Source: Petrolisthes cinctipes | Taxonomy: Eukaryota > Arthropoda > Malacostraca > Decapoda > Porcellanidae | Length of the DNA stretch: 64,000 nucleotides | Reading direction: 5' to 3' | Assembly: GCA_033782935.1 (NCBI GenBank) | Contig: JAWQEG010000369.1 | Location: forward strand, 1,183,501 to 1,247,500 | Shown here: positions 58,930-64,000 of the stretch, piece after piece | Position numbering within the stretch: position 1 is the stretch's first letter | Layout: each line of letters starts with the position of its first letter | Notes under the pieces: generated by a model | Told to the model about the DNA's origin: nothing | Databases searched by the model: none | The model's input: only the letters and a program-made list of their open reading frames with translations | Made by a program: the position numbers and the translations under genes

Positions 58930-59688
58930 TTAGCATGTTTTTAGCCAATATTTTGAAAATATTCTAGCACTGAGTAGGCATGTACAGATTGCTTCTGGGA
59001 CCCCAAAATATTGAATTTTCGGGTGTTTTGAGCCTGAATTTGAGATATAAACGGGTACAGAAGATACATGCACATATTGACTTTGGGCACCAAAAATATC
59101 GATTTTCAGCATGTTTTGGGCCTGAATTTTGAAAATACTCTAACACGGAGTAGGCATGTACAGATCGCTTCTGGGACCCCAAAATATCGAATTTTCGGGT
59201 GTTTAGGGCCAGAATTTAAGATATAAACGGGTACAGAAGATACATGCACATATCGACTTTTTGGCACCTAAAAGATCGATTTTCAGTATGTTTTTGGCCT
59301 GTATTTTGAAAATACTCTAACACGGAGTAGGCATGTACAGATACCTTCTGGGACCTCTAAATATCGAATTTTCGGGTGTTTTGGGACTGAATTTGAGATA
59401 TCGATTTTTTGGCACCTAAAATGTCGATTTTTAGCATGTTTTTAGCCTATATTTTGAAAATATTCTAGCACTGTGTAGGCATGTACAGATTGCTTCTGGG
59501 ACACCAAAATATTGAATTTTCGGGTGTTTTGAGCCTGAATTTGAGATATAAACGGGTGTACACACCATTCTATACACACACAAACACGTGCAGTGACTCG
59601 CCTTTCGGGACCTGACAGACAGATTCAGATTCCACATACATACACACCAAAAAAAACATTAAGGGACCTGACCACCCAGGTGGGTCAA

Positions 59689-59710
59689 ACACACACACAC
59701 ACACACACAC
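59689..59710. repeat. (AC)11 microsatellite in LTR
   Basis: Eleven perfect AC dinucleotides lie inside the LTR, surrounded by other CA-rich text (ACACACACAAACACG near 59,573). Likely polymorphic. Confidence 0.9.
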
Positions 59711-59815
59711 TCTCCCATATATTTTTATACCTACCTCTCAGACAATTGACTTTCCCTATCTTATTGGCATCTCTCCAAACACAGGTGCGGTCAGGTCATA
59801 CGAAAAGACATTAAC

Positions 59816-59851
59816 CTTTCCTACCTCCCCTTCGAAGGAGAGGTAGGAAAG
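59816..59851. repeat. 36-bp near-perfect palindrome in LTR U3
   Basis: The left arm CTTTCCTACCTCCCCTTC and right arm GAAGGAGAGGTAGGAAAG pair at 17 of 18 positions, with the centre at TTC/GAA and no spacer. It lies about 160-190 bp upstream of the TATA box. A second weaker inverted pair, GGAAAG (59,885-59,890) and CTTTCC (59,901-59,906), follows closely. It could be a dimeric protein binding site or an extruding cruciform; the function is not known from sequence. Confidence 0.85.
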
Positions 59852-59860
59852 AGAGTAAAG

Positions 59861-59882
59861 GAGAGAGAGAGAGAGAGAGAGA
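59861..59882. repeat. (GA)11 microsatellite in LTR
   Basis: Eleven perfect GA dinucleotides follow the 36-bp palindrome by 9 bp. The purine-rich run extends the GGAGAGGTAGGAAAG arm, so the whole 59,838-59,890 stretch is almost pure purine on the plus strand. Confidence 0.9.
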
Positions 59883-60007
59883 TAGGAAAGGGTTGGCCCA
59901 CTTTCCCTTTCACACGAGAAGAGAGAAGTAGGTACAGAATCAAACTGACCATTCACAGGCAACACAGTCACACTCTAGCCATTCTGTAAACTATTGAGTT
60001 TGAAATG

Positions 60008-60015
60008 TATATAAG
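60008..60015 (+). promoter_or_regulatory. LTR TATA box
   Basis: TATATAAG lies about 450 bp into the LTR, in a CpG-poor stretch. It is a standard RNA polymerase II TATA element. Transcription would be expected to start about 25-30 bp downstream, near 60,035-60,045, which marks the inferred U3/R boundary. Confidence 0.7.
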
Positions 60016-60151
60016 CAGAGGAGGTACACTAGGAGTTAGGATACCACACTGACTCCCTAAGGGCTATAAACTGTCTCCATAGAGAGAGACATAATACCAC
60101 ATAAGGCAAGGCACATCACGATAATACCCTGTATAGATAAGTACACATATT

Positions 60152-60157
60152 AATAAA
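60152..60157 (+). terminator. LTR polyadenylation signal AATAAA
   Basis: A canonical AATAAA lies about 140 bp downstream of the TATA box and 180 bp before the LTR end. That is the position needed for R-region polyadenylation in an LTR retrotransposon. It supports the LTR assignment. Confidence 0.65.
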
Positions 60158-60232
60158 TTAAGCCTTAAGAAACTTGTGAAGTCAATCACCTAAGCAAACT
60201 TAAGAAAGCACCCCGTCTTCCACGTTACCTAA

Positions 60233-60256
60233 AACAACAACAACAACAACAACAAC
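60233..60256. repeat. (AAC)8 microsatellite in LTR
   Basis: Eight perfect AAC trinucleotides lie in the inferred U5 part of the LTR, about 80 bp before its end. They are followed by imperfect ACTACTACACTACAACTAC. Confidence 0.9.
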
Positions 60257-60338
60257 TACTACACTACAACTACAAGAATTACATACAAGTAAGTTACCAA
60301 GTTCTGCCCAGAGTTCAAGCCTTCAGAACTGGTACATT

Positions 60339-60352
60339 TGATGGCAGCGGTG
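60339..60352 (+). promoter_or_regulatory. Primer binding site, tRNA-Leu-like
   Basis: TGATGGCAGCGGTG starts two bases after the LTR end. Animal tRNA-Leu acceptor ends read CACCGCTGCCA plus CCA, whose complement is TGGTGGCAGCGGTG, so 13 of 14 bases match, with one mismatch at the third position. This is the minus-strand priming site for reverse transcription and fixes the LTR end. The tRNA assignment rests on recalled tRNA sequence, not on a search. Confidence 0.75.
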
Positions 60353-61168
60353 TTTTTGCAATAAGGCAAATTGCAAGGTATAGACTTCACGGGAGTACAG
60401 TGACTAACATTGTTCAAGGACAAGTTGAAGGAATTTACTTGTAAATCCTCTCAAGTAATTTCTTCTGTGGGTATAATCTTACGACCTCTAACGAGGGAGA
60501 TAAACCACAAATTCTTCACCTACAAGAGGCACCTGCTTCAATATAATTGCAACTGACCTACAAGGGGTCCTCATCTACTTCACAACAAACAATCATCACT
60601 TCATCACTACCATATCGGCGTTCCTGCGTAAATGCTCTCGTCAGGACAACGCCACGACCTCCATCACCTCCACGCTGACGCCTCGTTACGTAAATGCTCT
60701 CGTAAAGGCAAGTCAACGTTCATCATCTTCACTCCAATAACGACTGTTAGTGTGTTAGTGTGCGAGCTAACTAATAATCGCTTCGCCTCTCCACCGACGT
60801 CGCCTCTTCACCACATCGTCATCGTCGTTGCAACTAGAGTCAACTAACATTACATGTTACATTACATTATTTTTCACTTGTCCACGAACATGTTAGAATA
60901 GATTAGGTTCCTCAATTACAGCCCAGAAAGAAAGACAAGAAGTGCCAAATTACAACAAAGGTAAAGATATTCTCCCCCATTAATCCAAAGGTATCAAAAC
61001 TAACTTCGAATATCCCTGATAATGAGTCATTAGTCTCCAAGCTAGATTTCCCTGCCTCCCTAAACCTCGTTTGTGGTGCCAACACATTCGAGTATATTTT
61101 CTGCTTCTACCTTACCCCCATTAACAACTTAATCTGGTATACTATATTAACCTGTATTTTCTCCAACA
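60353..61168 (+). other. Retrotransposon 5' leader, no gene recognised
   Basis: This 816-bp stretch lies between the primer site and the gag ATG. It holds a 15-bp direct repeat, CGTAAATGCTCTCGT, at 60,627-60,641 and 60,689-60,703, surrounded by ACC/GCC-rich text. A 71-codon open frame from 60,632 overlaps the repeat, but its composition is not protein-like and nothing recognisable is encoded. The stretch would be the untranslated leader of the genomic RNA, where packaging signals normally lie. None can be assigned. Confidence 0.6.
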
Positions 61169-61957
61169 ATGGCTATTCCTCCACAATCTCCTACGGTCTC
61201 TGCTCTTCATACAACTTCTTCTAACCCCACTACCTCTTCTATGCATACAATGACAAGCTTACCCACCCACAAGTATTTAAAGTATTATACGGGAGATAAT
61301 CCAAGATATGGGATTCATCTCTTCTTGCGTCATTTGGAGAATGTGTTTTACCAAACTAATATAGAGCAGGACTTACATAAGATAAGATTCGTGAGAGAGC
61401 ATATTGCACCAGATAGTCCAGCCAGCTATATGATAACTACAAGTGCTTTTTCTGATCCAGAGAATTTAACGTCATATGCTACATTCAGACAGTCACTTAT
61501 TGATGTTTTTGGGGATGGTAAAATTCATAATTCATTATCATGGGTTCAGGTAATGTTTAAAACAAAGGCAGACAACATAAATACAAGTGAACCAGCAAAA
61601 GCACTTGCATTATCAGGGTCTCTAACTTTAAATTCGAAGGAATCTCGTATCATACATCGTGAATTACAGATTACTCAATCCATGGGGACGAAGAATTTTA
61701 ATTTTGATGCCACACCTACTCAAAGGGAATCACAGGGAAAACGTTGCAAACACTGTAACGGAAATAATAATATTACCAGTTATTGTTATTACTTACATAA
61801 TACTAAAGGAAATGATCAAGGGAAAAGTAATAATAAATACAGTCATTTACATGAATCAAAGTCGCATTCCTTAGATGAATGCATGATCCTTAACAGAATG
61901 AAATGGGACTTGCACAATCGAAATATGATGTATGAAACGAGACCGCCACAATATTAA
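61169..61957 (+). CDS. Gag polyprotein of Ty3/gypsy element
   Basis: An open frame of 262 codons ends in TAA. The ATG sits in a good animal context (A at -3, G at +4), and an in-frame TAA lies about 20 bp upstream, so this start is firm. Residues about 36-115 (YYTGDNPRYGIHLFLRHLE through FRQSLIDVFGD) resemble a retrotransposon Gag capsid core, whose role is to form the virus-like particle. The C-terminal third has two zinc-knuckle-like motifs for nucleic-acid binding. The first is C193-x2-C196-x4-N201-x4-C206, with Asn where His is usual. The second is S225-x2-H228-x4-H233-x4-C238, with Ser where Cys is usual. Each altered ligand suggests decay, although a natural variant cannot be excluded. 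The length is short for gypsy Gag. Protease text follows in another frame. Family assignment is by motif and context. Confidence 0.78.
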   Translation: MAIPPQSPTVSALHTTSSNPTTSSMHTMTSLPTHKYLKYYTGDNPRYGIHLFLRHLENVFYQTNIEQDLHKIRFVREHIAPDSPASYMITTSAFSDPENLTSYATFRQSLIDVFGDGKIHNSLSWVQVMFKTKADNINTSEPAKALALSGSLTLNSKESRIIHRELQITQSMGTKNFNFDATPTQRESQGKRCKHCNGNNNITSYCYYLHNTKGNDQGKSNNKYSHLHESKSHSLDECMILNRMKWDLHNRNMMYETRPPQY

Positions 61958-62395
61958 AACGTCCCGAAAATAAAACTGTAGGCCCTGTCGTCGCATTTAC
62001 CAATAATATATTATAATTCGCTGTCCTAGTATCACATAGTAACACCACCTTAATGATAGACACAGGCGCCGCAGTTTCCTTGTTATCGGATAATTCCTTT
62101 AACATATTATGCAAATTAGGTCCTCAGCAGCATTTATAAACCAAGATTGAACAGGTGACATAGAAGGGTCAACCATGACAGGCAATAAATTACAGGTATT
62201 AGGGACACTTTAACCCTTCCTGTACGGTTAGACAAGGGAACTAACCATATACATATTGCATTTTATATAATACAAAATTATAAACTAGGTTATCATACCT
62301 TATCAAAGAAACCATATTAATTAACCCTAAATATAAAATAATACATTTTAGGAATTAATGTATTCCAATACAGGATTGTCCAGGCCAATATATAA
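61958..62395 (+). pseudogene. Retropepsin (protease) remnant
   Basis: The active-site block LMIDTGAAVSLLS lies at about 62,050-62,088, with DTGAA at 62,059-62,073. This is the aspartic protease signature that cleaves the Gag-Pol polyprotein in gypsy elements. The frame is shifted relative to gag, and is interrupted by TAA at 62,014-62,016 and again at 62,137-62,139. A second piece, LPVRLDKGTNHIHIAFYI (62,216-62,269), lies in a different frame, as does ILGINVFQY (62,345-62,371). The latter corresponds to the C-terminal ILG-x-D block, with Asn where Asp is common. Order and spacing fit one protease domain broken by at least one frameshift and two stops. Confidence 0.82.
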
Positions 62396-62941
62396 GTCCA
62401 TGTAATGTTAATTCTATACATATTGAAAATGAGGGAAACGACCCCGGTATCATAAAGGCCATTGCTGCATATAATATTATATTAACTCCAAATTTCGTCC
62501 ATTAATTGAAGGTAAAGCTTCCATCTCATGTACAGCCACATACTACCGTTCTATTCTCAATAGAACCAGTAAAATAATATATAATCGGGGATTAATTTAC
62601 TTTACCCAATGTAAACAGTGAAAATATCACTGATATTAATAAAACATCTACCAATATGCATGTAAAGAAAGGAACATATCTATGTGATCTGTACAGATGG
62701 AAGTTAGACCAATACCACAAGGAAATATTGTATCGGTTCTTACCGAAGGATAAAGTGATAGTCACAGAAGGGAACAACTTAGAAATTTTTGTCAGTGGAC
62801 GCGAATTTTCCACTTTATCGTGAAAATCTCATCACCATACTAGCCACATATTGCATACGATTGCCCTACTTGGTGAATCCTTAGGATGAACCAACATTAT
62901 AAAGCATGCCATTACACTAACATCTCCTCAACCCATTTATT
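62396..62941 (+). other. Degenerate pol linker between protease and RT
   Basis: No long open frame exists on the plus strand and no motif is recognised. In gypsy elements this interval normally encodes the protease-RT connection. Only the flanking domains and AT-rich composition support calling it element sequence. A minus-strand open frame at 62,592-62,813 is not protein-like in context. Confidence 0.55.
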
Positions 62942-63338
62942 CGAACATATAGACTACCGTACCTCGTAGTAGGCAGAAAGTTGTAAAGAAAATTATAAAT
63001 GAAATGATGGATGAAGGCATTATTAGGAATTCTAACTCCCCTTTTAACAGCCCAATGTTTTTGGTTTCAATAATAATGGTGAATTTACGCCAGTAATTGA
63101 TTACGGACATATAAATAATGCTACAATTAAAGATAAATATCCCCTCCCTCCTTTAAGATGTTTTGTCTAACATTGGTAAATCAAAGCCTATGATATTCTC
63201 CACCTTAAACTTGGTCAGTGGAAACTGGCAAGTAGCATTAATAATAAAAGTCAACCCATTACAACATTTAGTACTTCCCATGGTTATTATGAATACATTC
63301 GTAGACCATTTGGGTTATGTAATGTTTCATCCATATTT
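62942..63338 (+). pseudogene. Reverse transcriptase remnant, truncated in the PFG block
   Basis: Recognisable blocks in order are RTYRLPY (62,942-62,962), KVVKKIINEMMDEGIIRNSN...NSP (to 63,054), VIDYGHIN then ATIKDKYPLPPL (about 63,093-63,151), STLNLVSGNWQVAL (63,199-63,240) and GYYEYIRRPFGLCNVSSIF (63,282-63,338). These match the N-terminal half of Ty3/gypsy RT. Successive blocks lie in different frames, so there are about four frameshifts, plus stops such as TAA at 63,154-63,156. Motif A reads LNL where the catalytic Asp is expected (Asn codon 63,208-63,210). The YxDD active site, thumb, RNase H and integrase are missing because satellite begins directly after SSIF. Confidence 0.88.
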
Positions 63339-63340
63339 CT
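63337..63340. other. RT/satellite junction with 3-bp microhomology
   Basis: Element text ...TCATCCATATTTC joins satellite TTCTGGGACCCC. The bases TTC (63,337-63,339) fit either side, and the first satellite-only base is 63,340. The satellite to the right corresponds to 57,018 onward at offset 6,319. The join is what end-joining or a microhomology-mediated tandem duplication would leave. Confidence 0.8.
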
Positions 63341-64000
63341 GGGACCCCAAAATATTGAATTTTCGGGTGTTTTGAGCCTGAATTTGAGATATAAACGGGT
63401 ACTGATGATGCATGCACATATCGACTTTTGTGCACCTAAAAGATCGATTTTCAGTATGTTTTGAGCATGTATTTTGAAAATACTCTAACACGGAGTAGGC
63501 ATGTACAGATCGCTTCTGGGGCCCCTAAATATAGAATTTTCGAGTGTTTTGGGACTGAATTTGAGATATCGACATTTTGGCACCTAAAAGATCGATTTTT
63601 AGCATGTTTTTAGCCTATATTTTGATAATATTCTAGCACTCTGTAGGCATGTACAGATTGCTTCTGGGACCCCAAAATATTGAATTTTCGGGTGTTTTGA
63701 GCCTGAATTTGAGATATAAACGGGTACAGAAGATACATGCACATATTGACTTTGGGCATCTAAAATATCGATTTTCAGCATGTTTTGGGCCTGTATTTTG
63801 AAAATACTCTAACACTGAGTAGGCATGTACAGATACCTTCTGGGATCTCTAAATATCGAATTTTCGGGTGTTTTGGGACTAAATTTGAGATATCGATTTT
63901 TTGGCACCTAAAATGTCGATTTTTAGCATATTTTTAGCCTATATTTTGAAAATATTCTAGCACTGTGTAGGCATGTACAGATTGCTTCTGGGACCCCAAA
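63340..64000. repeat. Satellite array resumes, right block
   Basis: The same satellite resumes in the same orientation directly after the broken reverse transcriptase, starting within TTCTGGGACCCC. Monomer order is B (with the rare GTACTGATGATG), C (rare GGGGCCCCTAAATATAGAA and TTCGAGTG), A, then a C-type monomer (rare GGGATCTCT and GGGACTAAATTT). The same rare variants occur in the same order in the stretch beginning near 57,018, exactly 6,319 bp earlier. By eye only one base differs over 664 (T at 57,314, C at 63,633). The block runs off the window. Confidence 0.96.

Larger units (their letters stand above)
1..59556. repeat. Higher-order tandem satellite array, left block
   Basis: The block is an unbroken head-to-tail array built from three related monomers: A (176 bp), B (177 bp) and C (148 or 138 bp). 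Landmarks present in nearly every monomer are TTCTGGGACC, GAATTTTCGGGTGTTTT, GAATTTGAGATAT, ATCGATTTT and TATTTTGAAAATA. The order A-B-C repeats every 501 bp (491 bp when C is short), and two trimer families alternate to give ~992-1,002 bp. There is no unrelated sequence in the block. The array is already in progress at base 1, so its left end is outside the window. Monomer variants are shared between distant units, as expected from unequal exchange and segmental amplification. I do not recognise this satellite family by name. Its chromosomal position (centromeric, pericentromeric or other heterochromatin) cannot be read from the sequence. Confidence 0.97.
59557..60336 (+). repeat. 5' LTR of the gypsy element
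   Basis: The LTR starts TGTAC directly after satellite text and ends GTACA two bases before a primer binding site. This gives a perfect 5-bp terminal inverted repeat with canonical TG...CA ends, and a length of 780 bp is plausible for gypsy LTRs. A TATA box and AATAAA lie inside in the expected U3-R order. It also contains three microsatellites and a 36-bp palindrome. No second LTR is present in the window, so the ends rest on structure, not on an LTR-LTR comparison. Confidence 0.82.
59557..63339 (+). mobile_element. Ty3/gypsy LTR retrotransposon, 3'-truncated and degenerate
   Basis: This is the only non-satellite island in the window (about 3.78 kb). In order it holds an LTR, a primer binding site, a leader, gag, a retropepsin remnant with DTGAA, and a reverse transcriptase remnant with gypsy-type blocks (GIIR..NSP, VIDYGHIN, STLNLVSGNWQ, PFGLCN). 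The gag-PR-RT order and the RT motifs place it in Ty3/gypsy (Metaviridae). The remaining RT, RNase H, integrase and 3' LTR are absent, and the sequence passes straight into satellite at 63,337-63,340. Protease and RT need several frame changes and contain stops, so this copy is non-autonomous. The left edge falls inside a satellite monomer after AACGGG. The right flank does not resume at that phase, so this is not a simple intact insertion. Confidence 0.92.

Noticed and set aside
1..59556. CRISPR array
   Set aside because: Repeats are contiguous 138-177-bp monomers with no unique spacers, no cas genes, and a eukaryotic context.
430..59637. Well over a hundred minus-strand open frames of 60-189 codons (starts such as MLEYFQNT and MLKIDI)
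   Set aside because: All lie in satellite. They recur with the array period because 177 and 501 are multiples of 3, appear in two overlapping frames, and have no domain, start context or upstream signals. They are open by chance and copied by amplification.
59593..59971. Short open frames in the LTR on both strands
   Set aside because: They are encoded by AC and GA microsatellites and the palindrome; composition is low-complexity with no recognisable domain.
60632..60847. 71-codon open frame in the leader
   Set aside because: No domain, it overlaps a nucleotide direct repeat, and it lies far before gag in the usual untranslated leader.
61659..61874. 71-codon open frame overlapping gag
   Set aside because: Shadow of gag in another frame with no recognisable motif.
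59557..63339. A simple complete retrotransposon insertion
   Set aside because: No 3' LTR, RT cut mid-motif, and flanking satellite phases do not match. A duplication or deletion at the right edge is needed.
63163..63375. 70-codon open frame crossing from RT into satellite
   Set aside because: It begins at TTG, covers only one frame of the broken RT, loses the RT frame before PFGLCN, and ends in satellite. It is an accidental fusion frame.
1..64000. A new defence, biosynthetic or other multi-gene system
   Set aside because: There are no host genes in the window. The novelty is in satellite structure and the captured retroelement.

Overview
About 94% of this window is tandem satellite DNA. 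The exception is one island at about 59,557-63,339, which is the decayed 5' part of a Ty3/gypsy LTR retrotransposon. The satellite returns at about 63,340 and runs off the right edge. I found no host protein gene, rRNA, tRNA or CRISPR array. The setting is eukaryotic: kilobase-scale higher-order satellite, a metazoan-style gypsy element using a Leu-tRNA-like primer site, and AC, GA and AAC microsatellites. An invertebrate, perhaps an arthropod or crustacean, fits the look of the Gag/Pol text and the microsatellites, but this is a weak inference.

The satellite (1-59,556) is nested on several levels. Its basic monomers are types A (176 bp), B (177 bp) and C (148 bp, or 138 bp in a shorter form). 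Each full monomer is itself two diverged ~88-bp halves. A-B-C forms a 501-bp (or 491-bp) trimer. Two trimer families alternate to give a ~992-1,002-bp hexamer. Blocks of hexamers are duplicated again as multi-kb super-repeats with rearranged interiors: offsets 5,656 and 4,665 bp in 0-9.4 kb; 2,663, 3,165 and 10,984 bp up to 15.5 kb; 4,930, 4,441, 4,117 and 4,619 bp in 15.5-31.2 kb; 1,305, 4,604, 4,103 and 2,622 bp in 31.5-38.7 kb; then 5,490, 1,150, 2,004 and 825 bp in 43-59 kb. The many minus-strand open frames are satellite text that happens to stay open, not genes.

The retroelement island holds a 5' LTR (59,557-60,336) with TGTAC/GTACA ends, a TATA box, a polyadenylation signal and a 36-bp near-perfect palindrome. 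After it come a primer binding site resembling the complement of a tRNA-Leu 3' end, an ~815-bp leader, an open gag frame (262 codons), a broken protease, and a broken reverse transcriptase that stops inside the conserved PFGLCN block. Protease and RT carry several stops and frameshifts, so the copy cannot be autonomous.

The most informative point is the right edge of the island. The satellite from 63,337 to the window end matches 57,018-57,681 at all but one of 664 positions, including several variants that look private to that stretch. The RT-to-satellite junction is therefore what a 6,319-bp tandem duplication would create, with a retroelement fragment carried inside a young super-repeat. 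It predicts a second copy of the element just beyond this window.
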